Shown here: positions 1 through 9,436 of the stretch, one piece after another
Layout: every line of letters starts with the position of its first letter
How positions within the stretch are numbered: the stretch's first letter is position 1
Origin: Siphonodentalium dalli
Taxonomy: Eukaryota > Mollusca > Scaphopoda > Gadilida > Siphonodentaliidae
Assembly (NCBI GenBank): GCA_032622095.1
Contig: CP136069.1
Coordinates: 104,064,278 to 104,128,277, forward strand
Reading direction: 5' to 3'
DNA: 64,000 nucleotides
The notes under the pieces: model-generated
What the model was told of the DNA's origin: nothing
The model's database searches: none
Seen by the model: only the letters and a program-made list of their open reading frames with translations
Translations under genes and position numbers: made by a program

Positions 1-360
1 TTAGGTGGAATGCCATTTTTGAAACACAATGCTATCGTCATGGATATTCCAAATGACAAATTATTAGTTGATCAGAAATATGTTATAAAGTATGAAAATT
101 CTTCTACAATTACATTTGACATGCCAACTAAAGTTAGACGTACACAATACTTTTTGCGTGCCGATAAGCCATTTGTTCTACTGCCTGGAGATTTTGTAGA
201 ATTACCGACTCCTGTTGGTCTGCCCAATGATATAGAAATTGCAGTGGAACCTCGTTTTGATTCACTCACACCTTCTTGGCCACCTCCCATGACAACTCAA
301 GCAGTTGATGGTAGTATACGTCTTGAAAATACTGAGCCAGTAGCCATTCGTAAAAATTAG
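1..360 (+). pseudogene. pol fragment: C-terminal end of retropepsin and linker
   Basis: The frame is open at the left edge of the window and begins LGGMPFLKHNAIVMD, which fits the C-terminal flap-distal segment of a retroviral-type aspartic protease (the usual hydrophobic-G-x-x-FL pattern). The catalytic DTG would lie to the left of the window and is not visible. The rest is a hydrophilic, proline-containing linker as usual between protease and RT. It ends at TAG 358-360, after which the same frame stays open, so the stop looks like a point lesion and not a natural end. An ATG at 10 exists but is not a real start. Confidence 0.7.
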
Positions 361-633
361 CACGTTGCCCAACTTCTCCCAACTTGTCAACCTGACTCAC
401 TTCATATCCTTACCAACCTCTCTTCTAATGCTGAGCCTAATTCTTGCATTCTGGCTGCTACTATTTCACCAGATACTGTCAGTGACCCATGTTCTTCTAT
501 TCAGATTGATCCAGATAATCAGCTTACTCTGCCAGAAAAGCAATGCTTCGTTCAGGTAAATCAGACATATGGTGATGTATTTAATCCTACTATTGGTATG
601 TATAATGACTTTTCAGGAAAGAGCTTACATTAA
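361..633 (+). pseudogene. pol fragment: linker running into RT N-terminus
   Basis: Directly after the TAG at 358-360 the same frame continues without a stop to TAA 631-633. Its end, around YGDVFNPTIGMYNDFSG, is typical of the segment just before the RT fingers in invertebrate Gypsy-like pol proteins. The continuation of the RT is found one frame over from about 635, so a small indel lies between about 615 and 634. This supports reading the 358-360 stop as a nonsense mutation in an old coding frame. Confidence 0.6.
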
Positions 634-634
634 C

Positions 635-1018
635 ATGGGACCAGTTGATACTCCACCACAGAAGGGACGCCTACCAATGTAAAACCACAAAAATCTAATT
701 GATTTGCAAGACAAGATGGACGAACTTGAAACACTCGGAGTGCTCGCTAAGCCGGAGGATGTTGGCATTACTGTTGAGTACGTGTCACCAAGTTTCCTCG
801 TCCATAAGCCAGGTGGAGGCCACAGGTTAGTTACTGACTTCAATACCATCGGCAGGTATGCCAAGCCAACGCCGTCCAGAGTCACTACTGCAGATGATGT
901 TTTCAGATTCATTGCCAAAAGCAAGTTTATAATTAAAACTGACATGACCAAACAATTTTTTCAGCTTCCAATGAAAAAAAACTTCAATGAAGTATCTTGG
1001 TGTCGTTACTCCATTTAA
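635..1018 (+). pseudogene. pol fragment: reverse transcriptase, fingers and first palm motif
   Basis: Frame 2 carries MGPVDTPP then a stop (TAA 680-682), and continues with the RT fingers (KMDELETLGVL, SPSFLVHKPGGGHRLVTDF) and the first palm motif TDMTKQFFQLP, whose Asp is the first catalytic metal ligand. The frame stays open to 1018, but real RT sequence leaves it near the A8 run at 974-981 and resumes one frame over at about 987. A homopolymer slip is the simplest cause. In a live element this domain copies the RNA genome into cDNA in the cytoplasmic particle. Confidence 0.85.
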
Positions 1019-1490
1019 GGGCACAAGGGTCTACACAAGAGTAGCAGCCATGGGTATGCCTGGTTCAACGGAGCAGCTCGATGAACTTATGTATAGAGTT
1101 CTGGGTGAACTTTTTCATTCAGGAACCGCCATCAAAATTGCAGACGATCTATATATCGGTGGATCCTCTCTGGAATCCCTCCTAGGCAGCTGGGAATCAT
1201 TGCTAGTTAAGTTTCAGGCCAATAATTTGCGGTTATCTGCAAGCAAGACAGCCATCTGTCCTATCTCCACCACAATATTGGGCTGGAATTGGTCATCAGG
1301 TGCTATCAGTATTTATCCACACAAGATCCACCCACTTTCAACATGCGCACGGCCTACTACTATCAAAGGTCTCCGATCATGGATAGGCGCATTTAAACAC
1401 CTGAAGGCTTGTATACCTCAATACTCACAGCTTTTGTCTGACTTGGAAAAATTTGCAGGTGGTAACGAATCTCGGGACAAGATAGTGTGA
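987..1490 (+). pseudogene. pol fragment: reverse transcriptase palm and thumb
   Basis: The piece contains TPFKGTRVYTR, the GMPGS turn and KIADDLYIGG, the equivalent of the YxDD catalytic box with both aspartates kept but Tyr replaced by Ala. NNLRLSASKT, LGWNW and GLRSWIGAFKHL follow, matching the thumb and connection of Gypsy-like RTs. It stops at TGA 1488-1490 directly before Thr, where relatives usually have Trp-Thr, so a TGG to TGA change is likely; the frame continues open beyond. The catalytic residues are intact but the protein around them is broken. Confidence 0.85.
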
Positions 1491-1682
1491 ACCGCACCAC
1501 TGATGGAGTCATTTCAATCAGCGCAACATGCCCTCAATGATCCACGGACCATCACCATCCCTCGACCATCTGATCAGCTAGTGATTACCAATGACGGCGC
1601 TGTTCGTAATGCTGGTATTGGTTCTGTGCTTCACATTCTCCGAGATGGGAAGATGCTGTTAGGTGGATATTTTTTCAGCTAA
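1491..1682 (+). pseudogene. pol fragment: start of RNase H
   Basis: The RT frame continues after the TGA. The stretch VITNDGAVRNAGIGSVL matches the first strand of the retroelement RNase H fold, with the Asp of TNDGA as first catalytic residue, followed by a second strand (GKMLLGGYFFS). It ends at TAA 1680-1682; the remainder of RNase H is one frame over from about 1663, so a slip in the T run near 1671 is likely. Confidence 0.7.
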
Positions 1683-2385
1683 ACTGAAGACTCACCAAAA
1701 TCGCTGGTTACCATGTGAAGTTGAGGCATTGGCGATCAGTTCAGCTGTAAACCACTCGAGACCATATATAGTGGATTCTTCAGCGCCTACGCAGGTGTTA
1801 ACAGATTCCAGGCCTTGTCTTCAAGCTTTCTCTAAACTGGTGAGGGGAGAATTTTCATCAAGTGCTAGGATCTCGACTTTTTTATCTACACTAAGCCGAT
1901 ACCACATTAACATGCAGCATATATCTGGATCAGCCAATCTTCCTGCTGATTATCTGAGTCGCAATCCAATGGAATGTCAAAACAGTGATTGTCAAATTTG
2001 CAAGTTCATCGCCAATAGTGAGCTGTCTACAGTATTATCAGTCACTGTATCAGACATTTTGGATGGCTCTTCGCCCATGCCATTTCTTACCTCCAGTACA
2101 TGGCATTCGACTCAACAGGACTGTCCAGACCTGCGGCGTGTTTTTGCCCATCTGTCTCAAGGTACCAGACCTTCAAAAAAGATGACAAATATTCGTGATG
2201 TGAAACCCTACCTTCAAGTAGCTACTGTTGGTCATCACGGTCTACTAGTTGCCAAACAGACTACAAAATTTCAGCCTACAGGCCAGCTAATTATTTGTCA
2301 CCGCTCTTCATCTACGTTTTCAGCATCCCACGATGTCTCAGTTGAAGAGGCTGTTCCATCGCTATTTCTATGCTCTCGATGCTGA
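1663..2385 (+). pseudogene. pol fragment: RNase H body and start of integrase
   Basis: The first 100 residues complete RNase H: CEVEALAISSAV (catalytic Glu), VLTDSRPCLQAF (catalytic Asp) and HISGSANLPADYLSRNP (the closing Asp motif that Gypsy elements show as AD.LSR). A spacer with paired cysteines follows (NSDCQICKF), then a segment leading to the integrase zinc-binding domain (SASHDVSVEEA). The reading frame is lost near 2333-2380, where the zinc domain continues in another frame, and ends at 2385. The apparent start codon at 1663 is not biological. Confidence 0.8.
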
Positions 2386-2590
2386 CCAAATAATTGAAAC
2401 AGTTTCCCAGGATTGTGCACAGTGTGCCGCCATGGCACAGCTTCCAACTGAAATTCCTCAGTTCAGCACCTCACCTTCTACACCTGTTCTTGGTGCATCT
2501 TTTGCCTGTGATGTGATGTGTAGGGCCCGTCAAAATATCTTCATGGTGCGCGAAGCCCTGACGTCCCACCATTGCCCGTCTCATACCTAA
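2333..2590 (+). pseudogene. pol fragment: integrase zinc domain and first catalytic Asp
   Basis: Visible are FHRYFYALDADQIIETVSQD followed by CAQC, the second half of the HHCC zinc-binding domain, and FACDVMCRARQNIF, where the Asp fits the first residue of the DDE triad. The histidines of the zinc domain lie upstream in a different frame. The piece ends out of frame (LTSHHCPSHT) because the coding sequence changes frame at about 2560. Confidence 0.7.
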
Positions 2591-3299
2591 CGAGCTGAGT
2601 GCTACATTAAGAGATGCAATTGTGGACTGCACTGCAGAACTTAAAGCTTACGAGGGTGCTGTGATTCGTGCGGATGGCTCTCCAGCATTTCAGTGTCTTG
2701 TCAACGACCGCGGTCTAAAATCACATGGAGTTTCAATCGAGGTAGGTCATCTTCTCAATAAGAACAAGAATCCTGTTGCTGAAAAGGGAATTCAAGAACT
2801 AGAAGGAGAACTAAAGCGAAGGTTCCCGGATGGTGGTCCCATCACCCTTACTGCTCTTTCTACTGTGGTGGCCATGCTGAATACCAGAGTGAGAACCCGG
2901 GGTTTGAGCTCAAAAGAAATGCTTCTCCAGCGTGATCATCTTACACACAAACACCTAGAAGTTTCAGACTCAGAGTTGGCATCTGCACAGTATACCACCA
3001 GACAGCTCAATCACGAACCAAGTTCCAGGAGTAAAGCTCCCCGAGGCCATTCACCTGCCATCACATCAGTTTGTCCCGGAGACTTAGTCTACTTGAAACA
3101 GAGCGCTGGCAAGCATAAGAGTCGAGAGCAATACATAGTCACTAAATGTGACGAGAGGTTTGAGTATATAAGAAAGTTCACAGGTTCACAGTTCAGATCA
3201 CGTGAGTATCCCGTTAAATGGTCTAACATCTATCTTCAAAGTACCGTACTGCAACTCTTCTGTTGCCACTACACCTGCAATTCTTACTGGCCAATCTGA
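2571..3299 (+). pseudogene. pol fragment: integrase catalytic core, C-terminal part
   Basis: Frame 3 is open from about 2571. It contains AVIRADGSPAFQCL (second Asp of the DDE triad), a typical 35-residue gap, and KNPVAEKGIQELEGELKRR (the Glu). A basic linker and a PGDLVYLK strand typical of Gypsy-like integrase C-terminal domains follow. Near 3235 the real sequence changes frame; the last 20 residues before 3299 are out of frame. In a live element this protein joins cDNA to the chromosome. Confidence 0.8.
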
Positions 3300-3507
3300 C
3301 CCTTATGCATCAGATGGTTCTGATAGTGATTATGACGTCTACATTCAATATCATGTTCCTCCCCATCTACCCAATACCCAACCCTCTGTGGACTCCTCAC
3401 TTCCAACCAATACCCAACCTTCTGTGGACCCGTCACATCCTGCTCGACCTATGCGTCTTCGCACTCAACCCCAATGGCTCAGGTCAGGTGATTGGGACGT
3501 ATTCTAG
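3202..3507 (+). pseudogene. pol fragment: C-terminal tail of polyprotein
   Basis: After the frame change near 3235 the tail is acidic (YASDGSDSDYDVY), carries two copies of a short proline-rich repeat (TQPSVDPS/TQPSVDSS), and ends with a basic RPMRLRTQPQWLRSGDWDVF. Such tails close pol in related invertebrate elements. The stop at 3505-3507 is probably the native end of pol, because nothing coding follows in any frame. Confidence 0.55.
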
Positions 3508-3811
3508 CAGGGAGTAGTTATTACACACTCTAAAACAAAAGTTTTTCATACTTTTACCTTTCTCACTTTGAATTTAATTTTTGATCACAGGCACGAGAAC
3601 AAAACAGCTTACGTGTAAATATTTTATTTTTAGAAGGGAGAAAGTAATAAGGAGGCACTGCGCCATGTCACTCCGTTTCATTTATTCTGTGTTTTATTCT
3701 GTTCCCAGTTTTGTATTGTTTTGCTTTTTCTTACTTCCGTAATAAAAGTTCAATCTTTCACGCTCGTATATTCGCCAGTGGAATTCGTGTTCAAAGTTAA
3801 TCTATTGACGA
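3508..3811 (+). other. Non-coding 3' flank of the retroelement; possible LTR remnant
   Basis: No coding frame. A purine-rich stretch (about 3632-3655) lies upstream of a T-rich part with a polyadenylation hexamer AATAAA at 3741-3746, as expected near a 3' LTR. I cannot find the partner LTR in this window, so the LTR ends are not defined. Confidence 0.35.
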
Positions 3812-4270
3812 GGGGTTAATAGCGGCACTTCTGTGTAGCCGCGGACGCAGCCCACGTCCGTGCGTGGGTTTTCATGTTAACCCATCCCAATGTTTTGGCC
3901 ACTGAAATCACCCCAGACGGCCCATGGGTGGTCCTGGTTGGATTGCTTCATCGCGACAAACATATCGTGATGTCGGCATTTCGAGTGTTAATTGCCTGCC
4001 ATGGCTTTGGTGGGCGTTTCCCACTTGTTTCTATGCGAATGTAGTCGATGGAAGTTCCGCTACATATATATGTGTCGAGTTCTTAACGGTATACAATGGC
4101 GACATGTGGGTCCAGTCTGCAAGCAATGTCAATGCAGATACCATAATGAAATTATGGCAAGTTAGGGGTTAATATCGCCACATTTCTGCGTGGCCGCGGC
4201 ACCAAACAGTGCGGTATGGGTTTTCATAAAATCCCGCACTGTTCTGGTCTCTAAAATCAGACATAAACAC
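3812..4270 (+). repeat. Diverged direct repeat pair about 353 bp apart
   Basis: Copies at about 3812-3918 and 4165-4265. Both start GGGGTTAAT, then a GC-rich TGTGTAGCCGCGG / TGCGTGGCCGCGG block, then TGGGTTTTCAT, then a segment ending in a CTGAAATCA / CTAAAATCA motif. The second copy also holds an inverted repeat (ACAGTGCGG at about 4206 pairing with CCGCACTGT at about 4231). The 250 bp between them has no recognisable content. Identity is too low to tell a tandem unit from two insertions of one element. Confidence 0.5.
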
Positions 4271-6030
4271 CATGCGGCCGGTCTGCACATGGGGTGATCC
4301 GGATCCTAACAGTTCCGGACGGTTTTTAGTCATGACATCCTGTCAATATATTTGGGCTGGTATAATGCGATTCGGCGCTGATTAATACGATTTCATATGA
4401 TAACAAAGAAAAGTTATATTAATTTCGGGCTAACATTTACTCCGTGATGTCTATGTGAAATCTATTGACACAGGGTAAGCGAAGTTTTCGCGTATTATTA
4501 AACCACCATACGGGCGAAATAAAACGTTTTGACATGGGATCTCAATGAAGAAGAGAGGAAAACCAAAGTACCTAATTAATATAAGTTATTGCTCAATTTG
4601 TCTGAGAGACTATACTTCAGCTATTATATTATTGTGCGGAATCCGACTTTGTTATCGCTACATGTTTCATTGACCATTATCAAGGAATATTAAATAGTAT
4701 CAACAAGATAACATCTTCAAGTTTATGCTGAATTACACAGTGAACGAATTTCCCCACAACACAACAATCTGTTATTCAGATATGTTAATACGGGATCGAC
4801 CGGTCAAAATACATGGGCACCCTATGGGACTTAACATGTTTTTTTTTCTCAGGTGAATTCACTGAGACTCATTAAACATCGTTAGACGTCTTTATACCAG
4901 GAACTAACTGGCTGATTAGTGTTACATTTGGTTGGAATGATCTGATCATCTTTGGGTGGTTGGGTTCTGATTTGTTCAAATTGGCCGGCCCTTCGAAAAC
5001 TGGCATATATAACAAGAGGACATAACACTTTTTCCTCTTAAGATGTCATTAAAACTGCCCCTTCACAGAAACCATACCAGCTGGGTGACTCAACGGTCAG
5101 TGGCTGTCTTTTTCCAACACCGACCACTTTTCTTCAACATCCACAAAATACGACAACAACAAAACATACTGAATCCTGAACTATCAGTTTGAAATTGTCC
5201 AATACCTTCGTAAGTATATCATATATGCATATACTGTATATGAACGACACATATATTAGTATAGCAACTCGAGGAACTATACATGGTGGCCCATGTCGGC
5301 TTACCGTGGACACGCGTCGCACTCATGCGTAAGGGTGTGTGTACACACGATTCTATGAAGTAGCAAATATTCAATATTTAATCAGGTGGATTGATAAGGA
5401 ACGATATTGACCTCTCCTTTTCCAACTTTTTGAACCGGGCTCAGACAACAAAAATAACATGGGAGATTTTATGTGAAGTGGTTGAACAGTACTCAGTGAA
5501 TGAAACGTCTCATCGACGATTCAATATTTATACGACATATATTTTGAATCAACACAGACCTCAATTGTATGTATATTGGTGTGCTAATGTGACCTATATC
5601 GAGTCGACTCGTCGTACCTGATTAAACTTGAGGATGTATACGTATAGTCGTATGAGTCTTGATCCAGTTCCTGTCATCTTATAACCTGATTAAACTTCCA
5701 TTTCTTATTTCAATTGGAGATGCACAATTTCAATTTGCATCAATGCAAAATATCAGACATTCCTATTCTCCTTGTATAAAAGTAGTACATGTATGTATTT
5801 CAACGTGCGTGTATACAGTACTTCGTTATACATTGAACATCCATGTGCAGAGGGCCAGAGGGCAGAGGCATGATAATATTTTACACGAAATCATCAAATA
5901 AAAAAATCGTCTTTAATTTAACAGATGGACCATCTGAATCACACGGACGTTGTGACATTTCAAACAGGAAAATGTAATGATTAATAACATTCATTATCCG
6001 TTGACCAGGGTCCGACTAAAGTTACGATAG
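4271..6030. other. Anonymous intergenic sequence
   Basis: I see no protein, RNA or transposon signature here. Only short open frames without recognisable motifs occur on either strand. A 14 bp direct repeat (ACCTGATTAAACTT) recurs at about 5616 and 5684. Confidence 0.4.
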
Positions 6031-6294
6031 GACGACGACATATCAGAGTCGCCTATATGCCCCTGTAACTTAGACATTGAAGACGCCAATCACTATTTTC
6101 ATGTTTGCCCTTTATTTGTAGATCAGAGAATTGACTTTTACCGAAATTTAAGTATTAATGGTTTTCAATCATTAGAAGCAAATCAGTTCTTACATGGGGT
6201 TAAAGGTATATCAAACCACAAGAACACTACCCTTTTCCGTATTACTCAATCTTGTATAGCTAAAACAAAGCGTTTTGAACAAACCCATGTATGA
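6031..6294 (+). pseudogene. C-terminal fragment of a LINE ORF2
   Basis: An 87-codon frame without an ATG start runs to TGA 6292-6294. It begins DDDISESPICPCNLDIEDANH and continues YFHVCPLFVDQRIDFYRNL. The C-x-C ... H-x3-H/C arrangement followed by CP(hydrophobic)F..QR is the zinc-binding region found at the C-terminus of many non-LTR retrotransposon reverse transcriptases. The RT itself is absent, so this is a strongly 5'-truncated insertion, the usual result of aborted target-primed reverse transcription. It is preceded by an in-frame TAG at 6028-6030. Confidence 0.65.
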
Positions 6295-6585
6295 TAACAT
6301 GCATGGTGAATCTCCACATTCATCTTTCAAACTCACTGAGTTCTAGGTTTTTCTTCATAACCGAGATTGGAATACAGATGGAAACCCGACATCGCAGCAC
6401 ACACACTCTGCACTTTCCTTTATAACCACTTTGTGCTATATCTGCTATGTATTTTTATGTATGTTCCATGATTGTATTAGGAGAGGGGCACGTTTGTAAG
6501 TTTTGTAACTTGTGCCCTGATCCCTATATATATTTTTTCTAGATACATTAAAATATGTTTAAAGTAAAGTAAAGGACGACGACGT
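6295..6585 (+). mobile_element. 3' UTR and tail of the truncated LINE
   Basis: The sequence after the ORF2 end is AT-rich and finishes with ATTAAAATATGTTTAAA followed by a short GTAAA repeat at about 6562-6575. The LINE tail at 19963-20181 ends in the very similar AATAAAATATGTTTAAAC, so both probably come from one LINE superfamily. Confidence 0.5.
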
Positions 6586-7407
6586 GTTTAACCCATACCG
6601 ACATCCATATTTGAAACGAGTTATACGCGACCTGTACACACAATGCGAAGACGTTGACCGGAGATATCTGTCAAAACTGACTATCTTCACTAAAAGTGCA
6701 CGTCGTGTGATATATGGTCAGTCAGCACACTAGCAGTATACCAGTAATCATCACTGGAACTCAGATATTGTTGCATGGGAATAACTGTATCTCGAAGTTT
6801 CAAACAATGTATGATGTTCAAATATTGTGAACGATAATAGCCTTTTAACTGAGTCAGTTTTATGGTTATTGTGATAATCCAGTTATATTTTTTCCACTGG
6901 AAATTGCAATAATGTCAACAGCCCAGCACACGATGTCATAACGTCATTTAGGATCCAAGAGGTTAAAGATGCATAATCCGGTTTAGCGGCCCTATTTATT
7001 TGGATTCGGGGTAAAACTTATTTGAATCGAGTCGAGGAACCCACATATCAAGGCTCAGAATTATTATATATCGATTTTTTACATCTATTATTCACCATCG
7101 AGAATTTTATAGTGGCCCAGTAAACAGTCTACGAGCCGACGGTCTCGGACCAAATTGCGGATGAAGATGAATAACTCTAAAATCAAGAGGCATCTATTGT
7201 TGGTAATAAGGTAAAAATTCGTCAAACAACATGTTGATAAATAACACGTTTCGGGAAATGTTATACTATAGTATGACAGTGGTTAGAATTATTTTTTGGC
7301 AATTAATCGATTCTGATAACTAAAGCGGCATTTCTAAAAAATGTTGTTGTTGGAATCTGATTATATGGGGACAATCGAATCGGATTGAGTACCTTTAACA
7401 AGAAAAA
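6586..7407. other. Anonymous intergenic sequence
   Basis: No coding frame, RNA gene or repeat recognised; AT-rich between the LINE tail and element E1. Confidence 0.4.
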
Positions 7408-7814
7408 AAGACAGTCAATGACTGTGGAGACGCTCACCAGACTCTAAAGACTAGGAATACTGGGACTCTGAAGACCATAAGAGTTAGTACTTGTCAAATT
7501 CACTTAAAACAAGTAGTCATAAAGAGGGACGTAGCCTAGAGGGTCTCTGTTGAGCAGTGGGATGTCCACCATGAAATATGGTCCAGATCACTCCACCCCA
7601 CATAGTATGCTCCCTCTCAACTGAAGCCAACACACGCCCAAGTTCGTAAAATTACTTTGGACATGTTGGAATTTTACAACTGATACCTCAAGCTGTCCTA
7701 ACTGTGGCAAAGTTACAACCTGACATGCCCCCTTTTTTAATGGTGGACCGTATTCAAACAAATTTTGATCCCAACTCTCCATAGGCCATATACACCAAAT
7801 GCCATTTCTTGATT

Positions 7815-8475
7815 GATCGAACCCATTTTAACAAATCTGTAACCCAGTCCCAAGTAACACAAGGACCCTCCATACTGGTTACTACATAAAGGTTAAATAG
7901 GACTGATGGCTCTTGAGGAGCCATTTTAAGAATTACTATGGGGGAAGAGTTATGTCCCTGGTCGCACCCCTATTTGACCTGGTGAACCCATTTCAAAAAA
8001 TATGAATCCCAGTCACCCACGGACTCTCTATACCAAAATGTATACTAAATATGCCAAATGGTTCTTGAAAAGATGTTTTAAAAATAACTAATGAGGGAAA
8101 GAATTATGCCCGTGGCTCTGACAAATTCTGAATCAAATCTGAATCCCAGTCATCCATACCAAATATAAGCTGAATAGGCCTGATGGTTCTTGTTAGGAAG
8201 ACATTTTAAGAATTACAATGGATGGACAAGTTATGTCCCTGGCCCCGCCCTTATTTGACCAGGTGACCTCATTTTAACACATCTGTATCCCTGTCACCCA
8301 AGAACCTTCCATGCCAATTATAAGCTAAATAACCCCGATGATTCTTGAGAAGATGTTTTAAAAATTACTATGGATGGAAAGAGTTAGGTCCCTAGCTATG
8401 CCACTTTTTTGACCATGTGACCCCCCATTTGAACAGAACTGAATCCCAGCCACCAAGGGACCACCCACACAAAAT
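7815..8475 (+). repeat. Degenerate ~150 bp tandem units of E1 (left set)
   Basis: About four units. Each carries ATTTGAACA.ATCTGAATC, CCAGTCACC, a CC.TCCATACCAAATAT block, GG.TCTTGA.AAGA, then ATTACTATGGA.G.AA.GAGTTA and TGTCCCTGGC. The units differ from each other by many changes and small indels, so the array is old. Confidence 0.65.
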
Positions 8476-9357
8476 ATGTCTCAATTCTTCATCTCAGGTA
8501 AGCTACGAAAAATGCCTCCTTCTTTCTCATCCAGTTTCCCATAAGTAATCGCCTGAGAAAACAGGTATTTTGTTTTACTGGCCTAACTGTCAGATTCATC
8601 ATTCACACTTAGCCTTGGGATTTTGTTATCATAAGCCATAGGTCATTTGTATACAAACTCTCTAACAGGCAGAGAATTTTAGGCTATTAATAAAAGGAGC
8701 TGTCATTCCAATCAGATTTTGTTAACACTGCCATTTCATGTATTACTTTATAATCAATGTGACTTCTATATGGTGTTAAGTAAACATTATGTGATTGCAG
8801 GCACCTTCCTCATATCCCATAGAGCTCTGAGTTTCTGCTGTTTGCATGTTCTTGATTTTAGACTGATTTAAACCAAATTTGGTTGAGTCACTGGTGGATG
8901 TTATAATGGTGTTATTTTTTTTTAAATTGAGCAAGAAATTAATCTCAACTAAAATAAAAAAAATTAATTTGAAAAAAAAAAATTGTTCGTTTTTTGTTTT
9001 CAAATCAATTTTGTTTTTATTTTTGTTAAATTGAACAAGGATTTTTTTTTTTACGAGTTGTGTCCCTGGCTTTGTCCCTATTTAACCCAGTGACCCCATT
9101 TGAACAAATCTGAACCCCAGTCACCCAAGAACCCTCCATGCCAAATATAAGCTAAATCGGCCCAATGGTTCTTGAGAAGTCATTCTATGAATTACTATGG
9201 AGGAATAGAGTTATATCCCTGCTTTCGCAACTATTTGACCCAGTGACCTCATTTGAACAAATCTGAATGTGAGTCACCTCGGGAACATCTACACCAAATA
9301 TGAATCCATTCGGTCTTATGGTTCCGAAGAAGAAGATGTTTAAAGAATTGTTGACGT

Positions 9358-9397
9358 ACGGATGGACGGACGGACGGACGGACGGATGGACGGACGA
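9358..9397 (+). repeat. (GGAC)n microsatellite at right end of E1
   Basis: GACGGACG-type repeats with a few GATG variants, directly after GTTGACGTACGG. The second copy, in the duplicated segment, lies at about 12029-12068. Confidence 0.85.
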
Positions 9398-9436
9398 GGA
9401 GTGATGACTATAACTTCGTCTCAGGTGAGCTAAAAA

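Larger units (their letters stand above)
1..3507 (+). mobile_element. Decayed LTR retrotransposon pol region (Ty3/Gypsy-like)
   Basis: Protein pieces occur in the order protease tail, reverse transcriptase, RNase H, integrase, all on the plus strand and spread over three frames. This order fits Ty3/Gypsy (Metaviridae-type) and also BEL/Pao elements; the RT and integrase look more Gypsy-like to me. The left part (gag, most of protease, 5' LTR) lies outside the window. Breaks I can place: in-frame stop 358-360; frame change at about 615-634; stop 680-682; frame change in the A8 run 974-981; stop 1488-1490; frame change in a T run near 1671; frame changes near 2333-2380, 2560 and 3235. The copy cannot make a polyprotein. 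The individual pieces are listed separately. Confidence 0.85.
7408..9436 (+). mobile_element. Tandem-core element E1 (pearl/HINE-like), non-coding
   Basis: The left end is AAGACAGTCAATGACTGTGG, shared with 14301 and 22231. It contains the perfect dyad ACAGTCA-A-TGACTGT (7411-7425). A left body follows, then degenerate ~150 bp tandem units (about 7815-8475), a spacer with an AT-rich tract (about 8860-9050), two more units (about 9055-9350), a GACG-rich microsatellite and the right end CTTCGTCTCAGGTGAGCTAA (9416-9435). There is no protein-coding capacity. The order body, tandem core, ACGG microsatellite and short right end matches the bivalve 'pearl' layout. A partial right-end-like motif (CATCTCAGGTAAGCT, 8490-8504) inside suggests a composite of two copies. 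Confidence 0.65.

Noticed and set aside
365-559. 64-codon hydrophobic frame (MPNFSQLVNLTHF...)
   Set aside because: Out-of-frame shadow; the true pol frame continues past the stop at 358-360 in another frame.
1-3507. Possibility of programmed frameshifts or readthrough in pol
   Set aside because: There are at least nine breaks, placed inside catalytic domains as well as between them, which fits decay and not recoding.
3924-4172. 82-codon frame MGGPGWIASSRQTYRDV...
   Set aside because: It lies between and partly inside the diverged repeat pair; no recognisable family.
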